Source of the DNA: Campylorhamphus procurvoides
Taxonomy: Eukaryota > Chordata > Aves > Passeriformes > Dendrocolaptidae
Direction of reading: 5' to 3'
NCBI GenBank assembly: GCA_013396655.1
Contig: WBMV01006288.1
Coordinates: forward strand, 886,490 to 950,489
DNA length: 64,000 nucleotides
Part shown: positions 13,650-26,300 of the stretch, one piece after another
How the letters are laid out: each line of letters opens with the position of its first letter
Numbering within the stretch: position 1 is the first letter of the stretch
Translations under genes and position numbers: made by a program
The notes under the pieces: generated by a model
What the model saw: only the letters and a program-made list of their open reading frames with translations
Told to the model about the DNA's origin: nothing
Databases searched by the model: none

Positions 13650-14392
13650 TTCAGATTCAGAATATGACAAGTTGGAAGGAACCCACAAGGTTGGGTTCCT
13701 TCCAACTTGTGGTGTGGGTTGGAACCCACAAGGATCATCAAGTCCAACATCTGACCTTGCACAGGACCACCCCTAAGATTCACGCCATGTGCCCAAGAAT
13801 ATTGCCCAAATGCTTCTTGAACTCTGTCAGGTTTGATGGTGCGACCACTTCCCTGGGGAGCCTGTTCCAGTGCCCAACCACCCTCTGGGTGTAGAACCTT
13901 TTTCTAATATCCAACCTAAACCTTCCCGGACACAACTTCAGGCCATTCTCTTGGGTCCTGTCACTGGTCACCACAGAGAAGAGATCAGTGCCTGCCTCTC
14001 CCCTTCCTCTCACGAGGAAGTTGTAACTGCAGTGAGGTCTCCCCTCAGACTCCTCTTCTCCAGGCTTAACACACCAAATGACCTCAGCCACTCCTCACAC
14101 GGCTTCCCTTCAAGGCCCTTCATTGCTGTTCTTTGGACACTTCTCTAACAGCTTAATATCTTTCCTATATTGTAGCACCCAAAACTGCACACAGTATTTC
14201 AGGTGAGGCCACCTCACTACCTCACTGCAGAGCAGAGTGAGACAATCCCCTCCCTCGCCCAGGACAGGGTTGTCCCTCCTGGCTGCCAGGGCACTGCTGA
14301 CTCAGATTCAACTTGCCATCGAACAGGAAACCCCCAGGTCCCTTTCCATGATACTGCTTTCTAGCATCTCAATCCTCAGCCTGTACGTACAT
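13650..14392 (-). mobile_element. CR1 LINE, 5'-truncated minus-strand copy
   Basis: On the minus strand this is the 3' part of a CR1 non-LTR retrotransposon. A 103-codon open frame (14091 down to 13780) translates to the C-terminal end of CR1 ORF2, with recognisable runs such as RFRLDIRKRFYTQ followed by HWNRLPREVV. Upstream (14392 to about 14100) the reading frame is broken but still shows the ORF2 region just before this. Downstream is the short 3' UTR with GGACTTGATGATCC and a TTCCAACTTGT element. The tail ATTCTGAATCTG is a decayed form of the ATTCTATG repeat at CR1 3' ends. No reverse transcriptase catalytic core remains, so the copy is dead. The 3' tail carries inverted repeats, listed separately. 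Confidence 0.93.
13667..13730. repeat. Nested inverted repeats in the CR1 3' tail
   Basis: Two adjacent perfect hairpins lie in the 3' UTR of the CR1. The first has 19-bp arms at 13667-13685 and 13692-13710 with a 6-base loop. The second is TGTGGGTT (13713-13720) against AACCCACA (13723-13730) with a 2-base loop. The arms are built from the CR1 tail words GGGTTCC and TTCCAACTTGT, so part of the tail has been copied in inverted orientation. A normal CR1 tail has each word once. Confidence 0.9.
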
Positions 14393-15714
14393 CGAGGATT
14401 GTATACATTATGAGCTTACTAAAATATTTACTACAACTAACAGAATTTGTATTTTGAATGGATTAACCACACCTTATCCCAAGCTACCAATTAATAGGTC
14501 AGAATATTTCCACCTTTGTAAACAATGTCATACTCTGAATACATAGTATTCATGTACACTGAATCTGAATACATAGTACTTACCCATGAACCTGTCAATT
14601 CTTAGTAGACAGAATAAGGCCCAAAACTGCAATGGATTTTTGACAAGCAAGTGCAGAAGCAATGAATGCAATGAAACCCAGCCCCACTCCTCTCAGAATT
14701 CCTTGATCCTTTAGAACACTACAAGTTACTGCAACACAAGCTGTGGACAACAGGTATCAATGTATTAGATTTATAGTGGAGATCTGACCTCTACAGTCCA
14801 AAACCCTCTCCTAGATAAGACTAGCAGGAGCATTTTACTTGATATTAATGTGGTCTGAATAATTTTTAAAGCAGTCTCTAATTTTATACAGCCTGATCTC
14901 CCTTTGTCATGTTTTTTTAATGATTGAGGATGGTTGTTAACTTAATAAATGTGTTCTCTTTGGGAGCCTTTGGAACCTTTTCAATGCTTGATTCTCTTTC
15001 TGACTTGACTCTCTCTCCGAAAAATCCTTTTCTAGTTCTCTTACCCAGTTTTTCTTTCTTAAGTACTTCCCAAAAAAACCTTATATTCTCCTCCTACTCA
15101 CCTATTTTCTGGAACTGTGTCCTTCCCACTCCCTTTTTAACATAAAACAAATTTTCAGTGCCTGATTTTAGTCCTGTTCAGTCCAAATGCAGTACATAGA
15201 GTTATCTGATGATGCATTTTTTTTATATGCTCGCCAAAACAAAATCACACTCCTTGGGTCACCTGGATGTGTTTGTGTCATTCCTACATGCTGCATTAAT
15301 AATATGGATGACTGACAAGTGAATTTGTTTACCTGTGGCTGAGGTAGCACAGATCCTGTGATCTAATCTTCATAGTGGGTAACTAACAACAAGTGACTGT
15401 GTAAAGGTCATAAAAGTGTAAAGCATTTATGGTCTTTAGCCAGTGTGACCCAAGGAGAATCCCATGAAAGTATCATGTTCTGCAGAAATTTCCTATTCAT
15501 CTTGAAGAAAGAGGCTGATGATTACAATCAATGAAAGCCAAATTCATAAGATTAAATTCTGTCTTGTGACTAGACTTTAGGAAGTCAGGAGAAATTCAAG
15601 CTGTCTTGAACAGATATATAAGGACAAGGAGGAGGAATTTGTAGTACCCGGTGTAGAAAGAGAGCTATCAATGCCATTTATTTTACTTGAACTTTTTTAG
15701 TGCACAAGGAGCAC

Positions 15715-15727
15715 AAAAAAAAAAAAA
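15715..15727. repeat. Poly-A run
   Basis: Thirteen consecutive A residues, with no recognisable retrotransposon body upstream. Confidence 0.8.
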
Positions 15728-16100
15728 GATATTATGATTCTGGGGAAGGGTTGAGGTTAATGAAAGACCTTGGAAATTATCTAAGCCTATGAGAATGGCA
15801 GAACAGAAACACAACACTGAAGCAACAGAATTTGTTCTAAGAGTAAATTGCAAGACATTTTCAGATCAGTTCCATTTTGCACTCCAGAGGATCATTCTGG
15901 AGCTTTGGAGACTTGGTATCAATTAAAACTCATTTGAAATAGTAATGTTTTGTGATACAGTCATTTTGCAATTATACTTTTATAGGGCATACACTTCCCC
16001 TAAATGTTCCATGAGCAAACAATTTTCTGTAAAGATTGAATTATTTACTTTTGCAGGAATATTTTGTAATTTCTCCTTTCATCTACTTATTCTTTTGAAA

Positions 16101-16185
16101 ATTAAAAAAAAACAACAAAAAACCACCAAAAAACCACCCCAAAACAAACAGACAAACAAAAAAAAAACCACAAAACCTAGAAACA
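16101..16185. repeat. A/C-rich low-complexity sequence
   Basis: The plus strand is almost free of T and G, with ACAA, AACC and CAAA units. It is a simple low-complexity stretch. A chance 98-codon frame (15945-16241) runs through it and gives a Lys/Thr-rich translation that should not be read as a protein. Confidence 0.75.
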
Positions 16186-19100
16186 TTGAAAACAGAGACT
16201 ACATGACAGTATATTCCACCTCAGTGAACACTTTTCATTAACAGAAATTTTATGTAGCTGTCTTCATTTTTCAGTATTTTTAAGATATCATAATTGGAAA
16301 CACCGTTGCTGCCCAAATTATTAAAGACAATCTTACAGAGAGTATCTATTTATAAAGTGTTTGCACTTGAAAAAGCTACCCTCTACAACCACCTGATTGC
16401 ACAACAGAGAGACAGACACCAAGAAGGTCTGTAGATACCTTGTGTTTTACATGCTTCTTATTTTCTGAAGGGTCCTTTCTCTCTTTGAAATTTTCCTTTG
16501 TCAGCTTAATCTCTTAAACACCCAGTTAGGCACTGCATAACAGAGTTGAAGCATGTCCCTGTGTGACCCTCACCTGTGTGGCCCTCACCTGGCAGAATGG
16601 TGCCTAAAATCTCCTATATGCAGTGGTCAGTGTTAACCCTTGGAGTTCCCTTCTCTCATTTTACAACTCCCCATACACCCACACACACATCTGTGAATCC
16701 AGGCCCATTACAAAGGGTGTGTGAGAAATGAGTTGGCAGGTCTCAGTCTAAGTCAGAGCAGACAGATGTGCTTGTAACAAAAGTCAGCACTCTGATAGGA
16801 AATGTTCAGCACCCCCATGGCCTTTTTTATAGAGGGGACCAAATGTTCTGCAAAAGAATTAGGGTATATGTTGAACAGGATGAATGTAGCTTGGTTTGGA
16901 TTGTAGTTGTTTTAACACAGACACTGACTTTATTTTGCTACTTCTATATACTGCAAACTATATACAATCCTACATAGTTCTTTAAAAATAGGTATTTTCA
17001 TTCTTAGGCAACAGAGACCTTCATTTGTCTGCTCTGTAGATACAGACATTCATTATCCCCGGGAACAGCCTACCTGGCTTTTAACGACAGCAGTCCAAGG
17101 AACAGTTTACAGGTTGATTAAAGTTACAAAGTCAGTGCAAATGCATGGCAATGATCTAGGATTTCAGGCCCAAAAAGGGACATTTAGACAATTCTGTCAC
17201 TAGCATTTGCCTTTGATCTGTATCTACAATGTGTCTCTGCAGAAACGTTCTGCAAGTACAGTGTATGCTGGGGAAGCTGAATGTAGGTCAATGAGATGCA
17301 CTCTGCTTTTTTAAATAAAATCTTTCTGCAGAAATTGCATGATTTCCCGTTATGACTGTAGACTTCACATAGAGTATCATACATTCATTTTTTAAAAATG
17401 CTTTTCGACATGTGCAAATAACATTCACTTTGTTCAAGATGCACAAACACACACATACGCAAGATTCTCTATATAATATACTCATTTATGGATAATTTCT
17501 TTTTTGCATTTACCACCACCAATTTGTGGCTGACATGGCAGACCACAGAATTTCAAGATGCCTATTCTTAAGCAGTAAATGATGTTAGCCAAGAAGGTTA
17601 GACAAAGGGCTTAATCCAGAGAAGACTTGCATACCTAAATCCTGCCTATTGCTCAACTTTTGATCTTCAAATCCCTATCTCTCTACCACCTAAGTTTAGC
17701 AAGACCAAAGCCCACATGTGCCTACTTTATGTGACAAGAGATATCTGGGTCCCTGATTCTGTGACCTAATGCTAGTCTGTTAGCTGAGAATCCTGCCAGG
17801 GCTTTGTAGGAGCACAGCAGGCTCTGGCAAAGAGTGACACATCTCCAGCATGCTGATCTGACTCTGGAAGTACCTGGCCCTCACATTGACTCTTCAGAGA
17901 CCTCACCATGAGAGAAAGTCTAGGAGGCGATTGTGCTGTCAGTGTGGAGGAACTGCTTATCCAGCTCCTTCAGGATAGTGTTCCCCTGCAATAACCCTAG
18001 ATTAGCTTTCCTCTGAACATTCACAGCCCTTTGCATTTCTCCAAATGCACTTCGTGTATCAAGCTCTAACCAGAAAACAACTGAAATAAAGAGAGGAATA
18101 TCAGGGAGATAAAATAGGCCAGGAAGAGCCAGTGTCCCTGAAGTTTCCACAGTCGAGGGGAAGTTTAGGTATTTGTCTGATTTAGAACCTGGAGGAATGT
18201 GAGACTCACAGGAGGGCACCACTAGTTGAAGATATTTTTAACTCAAACTTCATGTTATTAGCTGTGATTGGACAAAGAATTTGCGATTTTAGATGACAAG
18301 GGTTTTCAAAATGAAAATGAGCCATGGGACAATGCACATGGGAAAATGTTGTCTGTGCCAGATCTCTCGGGTTTTACAACGTGAAGAAGGTGGTGAATTG
18401 GGACGGACGAAAACAGATGTACAATAAAAAAAAAGACTGAATATCTTAGTAAAATTCATATAAAATCCTATGTCATTATCATGCTGATTTCTATTTCAGC
18501 CATAGGAGAGGAGAGGGGTATTTTCATGCAGCTGGAGAAATTTCTTCTCTGAATTGGTAAAAACGGGTGTTGGATGATGGGACTAGTAGGAATCATTGCT
18601 ATTATGTTCCCCTGCACTTTGAAGAATTATGTTTCAAAAGTCATCATTTGGGTGTATGTTGGTACTGTGTTAGGCCACTGCATTCCATGAAAACTACCTG
18701 TCAAACACAGGCTCAAACTGAAGTCAGTGGAGTTTTGCTGCTGTTTAAGTCAAAGCTAGGTTTCCGGTCCTGGTGTCAGAGGTTCTTTTCCCCCCTTCTC
18801 CAGTTCTGCTTCATGCACTGGCTTTGTACTCATATTATCCCATACCTATAACAAATATAGCAACACAGACCTTGTTACCAGCAAGCTCAATTTTTGTAAT
18901 ACCCTCTTAGTGGAGCTTAGAACCAGGCTGCTCAGCACTGTGTGCTCAGCCCTGTGAGCCAGCAAGAACACATTACACCGCACTGCATTCCCCACTCTGC
19001 CAGCCTCTGAAGCGACAGGTTGACTTTAAGTTGGCCCTTTCAGATTTTTAAATCTCAAATAATGCAGGCTGACTATGACTGATCCCCTTCTCTTTGAGCT

Positions 19101-19580
19101 CTGCCTTAATGGGGAGCTGCATTCCAGCACCACCTGCTTTTCCTGGAACCCTACTGTCTCACTGCAGATCTGCACCAGATTTTGACTTTTCTGCATTGAA
19201 CTGCATGATGTATCTCATCCCCAGAACTTTCCTTTCCCGTCAGCCCTTTCCATTTATATACACACATCCCAGTGTCAGCAGAACCTCACAAACTTATTGG
19301 TGCCATCTTACAAACAGACTACCCAGGTTTTTGACGGAGGTGGCGTTAGACTAAGCTAGCCAGTGAGGTTTCACAGGATCAGGCACTCACTTTTTCCTTC
19401 CTGCAACCAGAGAGCTTTCATTAGACCTGAGGTAAGATGGTTTTCATTTAGCAGGTCAAGAAGAGGCAAACAGGAATTTAGAGCAAAACATCTGGCGCTG
19501 TTAATCTATCATCTAATTTAACTCGCTGTAACTTGCTTGTGTAGTCATACCCTTGGGTGCTGCTGGCCACTGTACTTCAT

Positions 19581-19700
19581 TACTCTATGCCTCTTCCTCT
19601 TTCCTCTGCCTAACAGGGCTAATGATACTTCCTTTGTAAGGTACTTGTGAATCTAGGGATAAGAAATGGAAGTTTCAGAAAGGTATTATTAATTAACATT
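19581..19700 (+). mobile_element. MIR-like SINE relic (3' half)
   Basis: The order of words CTATGCCTCTTCC, GGGCTAATGATACTTCC, AAGGTACTTGTGA and TTTCAGAAAGGTATTATTA follows the 3' half of the tRNA-derived MIR/CORE-SINE of amniotes. Divergence is high and the 5' half is not recognised. Confidence 0.45.
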
Positions 19701-22700
19701 TATTAGCCTGTCTGTGCTCTAATGACCCCACCCACCTTCTACTGTGGTATGTACTCCTCATGATTTTATTGCAGCTGTATTATCTTCTGACAATTAATAT
19801 AGTTATTTTCCCCATGGCAATTGCTTTTTCTACCTCATCCTTCTTTCACTTTAAAATACATTGGTTTGCTTTGAATTCTGACATGGCATGTTCACTTTAA
19901 CTCTGCTGTTAGTATATCCAATTTACTTTAATTAGAGTTTACGTTGGCTTATATTTAGAGATTTTAATTCATAAATTTATTATTAATAATATTACACTGG
20001 TTTTCTCTTAATTTTAAAACATATTCCAAAACTTACAAAACATGGATGCCTAAGGTTAGATAACTAATCAAAACCAAATTCTGGAACAGTAAAATCCAAG
20101 CTGTTTTTTGTGAATTCCATTTGTGATTTAAGGTTCAAACTATAGGAATCCATATTTGAAAACCTTGGCTTTGATGTATGAATGTGGGGTTTTTTTAATA
20201 TCGGTGTGAATGAGAGAGATGGGTTGGTTACCCATTCTCCATCTCTCTTCACGCCTTTAACATGAAGGGCTAATAGGCAGCCCAGAATGGGGTGAGCATC
20301 CTATTCCCCAAGCAGGAGTGTTCAAATCACCTCATAGCAGAGGACAGGAATGGGGGTTTAATACTTTAAGGCCTAATATAACCTATCTCCCTTCAGGTGC
20401 TTAAATTAACATCTCTTTATACACCCTCAGTTAAGAGTCAGTGAAGAGAAACAGGCACCTCTGGAGTTGATTCAGCCCACCTAAAATCTGAGTCACCCTG
20501 TGGAGGCACCCTTCTCTCTCTCCCCTTCAATTAGAGTGGGTGCACCACTCAGCAGTCAGGTGTCTCCCTTCAATGCCCACGCTGAAGTGTGGGGGATGTT
20601 GGCCCGGATGCATTTAGTTTCTTACGTTTAGAGTCCTTAGAAAGATGAAACTAGCATTTACACAAAGAAATAAAAAACAGTAATGCCAGAGGTGGTTAAT
20701 CTTTGTGCTATTTATCCAGCTACCTATGTATTTGCAATACTTATGGGTACTGTCTTGCTTTGATGTGCAGGGATTTACAGATGCGGTTCTATTAACATTA
20801 GTGGGAATTGGGTGCATAGATCCAGTACATCAAGATGAGAATATTTGGTAATAAATCTTTTAATATGCATGTAGCATTGACTGAATAATTTGAAACATTT
20901 TTAAAATCCAAATAAAAATTGAGTTTTCTACTCCACGAGAAGCTACCCCTAGAGACAGATAAGTGGAATCTATCTCCACATAGTCAGACCCTGTGTGATT
21001 TCATATGGTACATAGAATGATCTTTTTTATCTTTATTGATTACCAGAAGAGTAATACAATTAAAGGTAGCAAAATGCTTTAAGGTTTTTGTTCTCTGGCA
21101 AAGAATCAAGGGTTCAAAGTGGGGCTCCTTTCTTATTATTAAAGAACACCCTAAGAGACAATAATTTCTAGCAATTCTCTCTTTCTCCTCCTCCCCTTTT
21201 CACTTCCCATTTTGTGAATTTGGGGATACAGAGAAAAACCTCTGTGTGCATGTTAGCACTAGTTAGTGATGTGCAGATATAAGAATAAAATCTCTCCTTT
21301 CTTTTCACAACCCCAGGTATAAAAGAAGCACCTATCATTATTTCATTAATGATCTGCAGCAGTATTTTCTTGCCTCCTTGATCACATGTATTCATGTAAG
21401 CATGAACACACAGACAAACACACACACGTACAGTCTCATGCATGAGTTTTCTGATGTAGAACACCCCTTGATTAGCACTGCTTAGGCCAGGATTATGAAT
21501 ACAAGAAAAGAGAAAACACATTTAGAAACCATAGGAAAACAAGTCTTTTGGTGTTTGAACTGCAGTGTTATTCAGATGTATATAACTACTGCTGGGTGGG
21601 GGAACTGCAGGAAATATGCCAAGGAAGAGAGACAAGGGGAGGTCATCAACAAGACAGAAAAAAAGACAGAAAATGGTTTTGTTTGCAGACTTGGCTGGTT
21701 GGCTTGACTTGAAAATAATAATAATAATAGGTCCTCGTTTCTCTCACCAGCCCCCTCCTCTGATTCATCGGATATAACATAATTGTTTCTCACTGGAGAC
21801 AGATTTGGAATACATGTCTTGCTCGTTGCTATTGTTTATGTTTACAAAGTACATTTACTGCTAGAGGAGTTTTGTTCCTCGTTTACTCACTGCCCTGTTG
21901 CAAACCCCTACTGTTTTTCCAGCTGCCACCAGGTCTTTTCTTCTTACTTCATTCTTCACACAGGGAGGTGAAGAAAAGGGGAACTGCACTGTCTTGGGGA
22001 CCATAAGAGGTTGGGGATCTTGCAGGTTATGACATTCTGCATGATGCAGGAAACTGTCTACTTACTTTTGTCTGCAGACTCCTTTCAAAAAGTGGGGCCT
22101 GTGTTCCTTCCCTGTTGTGTTTCTGCCTCCCCAGTGTGCTGAAACTCACATGCAGTAAGAGGAGGAATTCCCACACCTGGCACAGGACTCCTTCTAGAAG
22201 GTCATAAATTTTACTGATTACCCATTTAAATGTGACACCTTTGGACAAAGAGATGAAAACTGGGCAGGACAAATCACTTTTTCAGGTCTAAGCACTATGA
22301 GGGAGGACACTGCACCACAGATCACCCAACAGGGTTGATCATGGATTGCCAGATCCTGGGTGCTAAGGAAGACTCATGGGGGACCTCTGGCAGGCATCAG
22401 GAAGCATCTTTCAGAAAAGCAACAACCTATCTGTTTACTTCACAATCACACACAGTCGTGAGGCTAGGAAGAGATAGCTATAGGAAAAGAAGGAACAGGA
22501 AAGAGAGGAAAAAGTGTATAGAAAGAATAGAGAGAGGAGGAGTTTATCTGGGGGCTAGGGAAGAAAGATCAACAAAGCCTAAAGCAAAGTATGTGGCTAA
22601 GATGACATGTTTTAGCAGAGGAGGCATTATTTTTAAAGTATTCCTGAAGTTTTTATGGCTCCAGGCCCCTATTTCATCTTAATTCATCCTTGGGGATAAA

Positions 22701-22779
22701 GACTCAGCTGGATGGATCTCAATCACTCCCTTCCCTTTCTCACCCCTTGTCATCATGTTCTCTTCCTTCAGTACATTTT
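19701..22779. other. Unique noncoding DNA
   Basis: No gene or RNA is recognised. An (AAT)n microsatellite of about five units lies at 21713-21728. Short frames here overlap each other on both strands and have no domain signal. Confidence 0.5.
21713..21728. repeat. (AAT)n microsatellite
   Basis: About five AAT units in tandem. Confidence 0.8.
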
Positions 22780-22930
22780 CACCATGGTTAGAAATTCCGA
22801 CTCTCACTCCCCTTCCCAAGCGACTACCGTGGCGCCCTTTGGAAGGTGCGCAGTGCCCCGACTCCCACGGAGTCGAGTTCCATTGGAACTGCTGGTAGTG
22901 CATTCATCAGCCATCTGTCATTGCAGCTGC
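22780..22930. other. CpG-rich patch with clustered hairpins, candidate regulatory element
   Basis: Eight CpGs fall within about 87 bases (22797-22883), far above the surroundings. Two perfect inverted repeats sit back to back: CGACTC (22859-22864) against GAGTCG (22870-22875), and AGTTCC (22876-22881) against GGAACT (22885-22890). An ATTGG (reverse CCAAT) word lies in the second. A 93-codon plus-strand frame (22712-22993) crosses the patch but has no known domain. The retained CpGs suggest an unmethylated or constrained element such as an enhancer or small promoter. No transcript evidence is available. Confidence 0.35.
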
Positions 22931-23227
22931 TTGTTGAAGAAATCAACTTCTCTTTTTCTCCCCCCTTATTTTTTTTTTAAATACTTTGGCTAGGAGGGGA
23001 AAAAAACCCTCAACTACCAAAAATTAAACAACAACAATAATGGCCCGACTGTTTCCTTGACAATCCAAACACAATCTGCTGCCCACAGTCTCAGAAAGTG
23101 TCATTGAGGCAAAGGAAAATTCTCATGATGTGGTGGTTTTGAGTATGTCTATGGGCTTTGTTTGTTCTCCATTTCTGTAATAGGTGTAATACCCTCTTCC
23201 GATGGGAGAATAACTCCTGTGGAGTTT

Positions 23228-23254
23228 CCGTGACTCAAAAAGACTGAGTTACGG
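23228..23254. repeat. Imperfect hairpin with AP-1-like site
   Basis: CCGTGACTCA (23228-23237) faces TGAGTTACGG (23245-23254), pairing at 9 of 10 positions with a 7-base loop. TGACTCA in the left arm matches the AP-1 consensus. Both arms keep a CpG. Confidence 0.5.
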
Positions 23255-24280
23255 CACGTCAAACTTTATCAGCCTGTTGTCAATGCAACTTTTAACTGAG
23301 AGTCTCAAAAAAACAGGAATGCTTTTTAAAATCCCAACATGTGTTTTTTATTTCATTGTATTTTCTATGATTGAGCAGGAACACTGCAGAGGTGATAAAA
23401 ACTGTGCAAACATAGGGTAATATTTAATGGTTTCAGGAATCTAGGCTACAGGCTTCCCAGCTTTCCAGTCTCTCTGCAATCTAATTTGATCTCTTTCCTA
23501 TAACTGTTTTTTGAAAGATAATGAAGATGGATTTCTACTCATTTTATTTTTGTTCTGAGCTCTTCTGAGTCACCCTTCTGGGTCTCAGGTTATGCTGTCA
23601 AGCCTTGTTGTTGGACACTTCAGCGGTGACACCCAAAGAAGCAGAGATCACTGCACCTCCCCAAAACAGCAGCAGGCAGCCTGAGCCCATTTGTGTACAA
23701 GCACACAGAACATTTGAAACAGAGTTGACAGGCTCTGGCAAAGCAGAGCAGCCACACCACGGCATGTAGAACTTTTCATGCTTTAATTTGCCTTTGGACA
23801 GAGAAAAAGGGAAAGGTTATCTCTCCGTGTCTCCCCTGTAGGCAGCTGGGAGAGAAGCAGAACATAATGAGAAAGCTAAGTGACCAGTAAAATTAAAATA
23901 CACAAACCATTAAAACATTTAAAGGGTAGGAAAAAGAGTGCTCATAGCATCTGTTTTAGGTCAGCACCTAAGGAGTTTCTTACAGGCAATATGGGAACCC
24001 TTAAGTAACATGAACATTGTTACATACAATGCCATCTTTATCAAAAGCAAAAAGCTCACAGAGGGAGGCCATGGCACTTACAGTGTGGGAACATAAGTCT
24101 ATCAAGTGAGAAATCTGCAAAAACAGCAGAGGAAAACCCTGACATGACCTCATGGGCTGGTGGCACAAATTGGTATGTTTGGGCTCCTGGACAGTGCATC
24201 TGGCACTCCTGGCAATAAAACCAGAACTGACAGGTTATGTTGCCATCTATGCAATACCACTGCACCACTGCAGACCAATA

Positions 24281-24308
24281 TGTAACATCACACATGTAAC
24301 ATCACACA
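24281..24308. repeat. 14-bp tandem duplication
   Basis: The unit TGTAACATCACACA occurs twice in perfect tandem and is followed by the first two bases of a third unit. A replication-slippage origin is likely. Confidence 0.9.
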
Positions 24309-24370
24309 TGTTTTATACTTCTGTGTGCACATCTATATAATTGCCTCTGGAGCCACAGAGGCACAGAGAT

Positions 24371-24405
24371 CTTTTCTTTCCTTCTTCTTCTTTCTTTTTT
24401 TTTTT
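24371..24405. repeat. Pyrimidine-rich tract
   Basis: The plus strand is C/T only for about 35 bases, ending in a long T run. Confidence 0.75.
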
Positions 24406-24460
24406 AAATTAAAGAGAACAGTTGTCTTTCCAGTCTTTCTGATCAACTCCTGGCAAACAC

Positions 24461-24481
24461 AGAGAGAGAGAGAGAGAGAGA
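24461..24481. repeat. (AG)n microsatellite
   Basis: About ten perfect AG units. This locus is likely to vary in length between individuals. Confidence 0.9.
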
Positions 24482-25939
24482 CACTACAAATCCAACTCGA
24501 TAGTTGACTTTTTATGCTTTATCAACTTCTTTTTTAATTTCCCATACTGAAATTCTCAGCCTTTTGATTCGATACATGTGGTGGAAGAAGCTCAAAATGA
24601 AATGGAAAGTAAACAGACCTCATTAATCTGGAAGGGCTTTAGGTCTTTATATAAAGCTACCTTATTAAGATAGGTAGGTTGGTATTTCAAGGTGGGAATT
24701 CTTTAATGCTTTTTTCTTTAGCAAGTGTACTGTTGTTCAAAATCACCTGCTGATAAACTAGAGTCAAGCTTAAACATCTGTTGACTCCTCATATATGTGA
24801 AAGAACATATAGTTTTCTCCAGGAAAGACACTGTCTTCTAAATAGGAATAAATATTTCACATAGTGGCCTTTCTGAGTGTTGTATTGGAATAACCAAATG
24901 TGCATGCTTTGGAGGCCTCCATTATGCAAAAATCCAAAAGCTCCATTCAGGTACACTGACAGTCATTTCTCCTGGTTATGACAAAGATTTTATATCAAGC
25001 TAAACCAGTCTCCCCACCTGTGCTTACAGAGATCCTGCTGAGAAACAGAAGGCACATATTTGTTAAAGCAAGAGAAGAATTTAAGCAGAAGTTTTAACTT
25101 TTGTACAGGTAAGATTCTCTTGAATCAAAAGCTTTTCTGACTTGCATATGTGCCTCTTTTCCCTGTAAAGTATTTCTAGATGTCTATGGAAGGCAAGCGA
25201 TTTTTCCAAACTTTGAAACAATGAATTTTATTTTGAATTTATTTTTTAATTTTACATTTGAGGCTTGGGGATTTTTTTACCAAGTTTTATTTTTAAGGTC
25301 ATTTAAATTAGTGTTACAACCTCTCCCTCAACTTCCAACTCTTTTGCTCATGGCCAGTCCATGTGCTAAGCCTAGTTTCAGACAAGTTTTATCTTTCTGA
25401 ATTTATGGGTAGATGCATCTTAGATTTCTGTTCCTTTAATCTTATCCTGTTTTTTATCACCTTTTACTATGCAACCTAAAAATAGCCTGTACAACTTTCA
25501 ATTTCTTCTGCACACCTTTGTGTGTCTGGGTATGTATTAATTTTATACATAGAATAAAAAGATGGTGTGGAAGAGTAGCTCAGAACTGAACTACCTTAGA
25601 GAGCACCACCCCAAAACCAACACAAATAAAGAAACTCAGTCCAAACTGGAAGTGGCTCACTCCTTGCTCATGAAGTGGGTAAATAGCCAAGTGGTTATAA
25701 TTCCAGGTAGTGGATGTGAATGATTTCCAAAGGAAAATAAAGACTTTTTTAATACTTTTCATACCTTCCTCTTTAGAGATAAGAGCCTGTTAATAATCAA
25801 GACGAACTTTACAAATCAAAAAACATAATCCAAGGAGCTACCTGTCTAGAGAGGAGCTTCTACATTCAGGGATCACAGTCTAGGACTTGAAAAGTCATGC
25901 TAGCAGAGAAGGGAATGTAACATAAAAACAGTCTAACCT

Positions 25940-26300
25940 CAGAAAGAAATGAACTTTAATGGAAGTAAAGATATGCAGGATTTCAGCCAGCATGCTTGTC
26001 CGTCTCCTTCCGTGATCAACCTTCCTTTCCATATTGCTAATATTCCTCAGCATGTCAGTCAAAGTCAGTTGGGAACTAAACATATAAGTCAGCCAAAGCC
26101 ATTAGTGCAGATTATTAGCCTTTTGTCAAAGAAATGAGCGAAGTCACTACATGCTGATGAAGAGCTTTATAACTGCAGCCTAAAAGTTGCATGGAGGCAA
26201 TGATGTTTAATTTCTGAAAGCAGTCCAGCTTTCAGAAGAGTTAAAGTAGAGAAGAATCTCAGCTGAAGCTGTCATTACTACTCATGTTTTATTTGAATAA
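25940..26300. other. Candidate conserved noncoding element with perfect hairpin
   Basis: Complex, non-repetitive sequence with balanced composition. It contains TTGTCAAAG near 26122, a CTTTATAACTGCAG word near 26165, and a perfect hairpin TTCTGAAAG (26212-26220) against CTTTCAGAA (26229-26237) with an 8-base loop. No frame over about 62 codons and no repeat match. The call rests on texture only. Confidence 0.25.

Larger units (their letters stand above)
14393..19580. other. Unique noncoding DNA with simple repeats
   Basis: No gene or RNA is recognised. A 15-bp direct repeat (TCTGAATACATAGTA) occurs at 14534-14548 and 14564-14578. A near-perfect 15-bp tandem (CTGTGTGACCCTCAC, 14 of 15) lies at 16559-16588. 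Homopolymer and A/C-rich stretches are listed separately. A minus-strand frame at 17920-18222 gives a mixed translation without a known domain and is left uncalled. Confidence 0.5.
22931..25939. other. Unique noncoding DNA with simple repeats
   Basis: No gene is recognised. It contains an imperfect hairpin (23228-23254), a 14-bp tandem duplication (24281-24308), a pyrimidine tract and an (AG)n tract, each listed separately. Confidence 0.5.

Noticed and set aside
13780..14091. 103-codon minus frame as a possible host gene
   Set aside because: It is the C-terminal end of CR1 ORF2, so it belongs to the mobile element.
17110..17175. Possible minus-strand MIR (TTACAAAGTCAGTGC...GATTTCAGGCCC)
   Set aside because: Only a few words fit the antisense MIR middle; too short and diverged to call.
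17920..18222. 100-codon minus frame resembling part of a viral or cellular helical protein
   Set aside because: No convincing motif was found. The similarity impression is too weak to name.
18705..18735. AACTGAAGTCAGTGGAGTTTTGC, resembling a reptile palindromic repeat
   Set aside because: Only about 23 bases fit and no flanking element structure was found.
20775..20822. TTAGTGGGAATTGGGTGCATAGATCC, resembling an amniote repeat
   Set aside because: Short single-block similarity from memory only; boundaries cannot be set.
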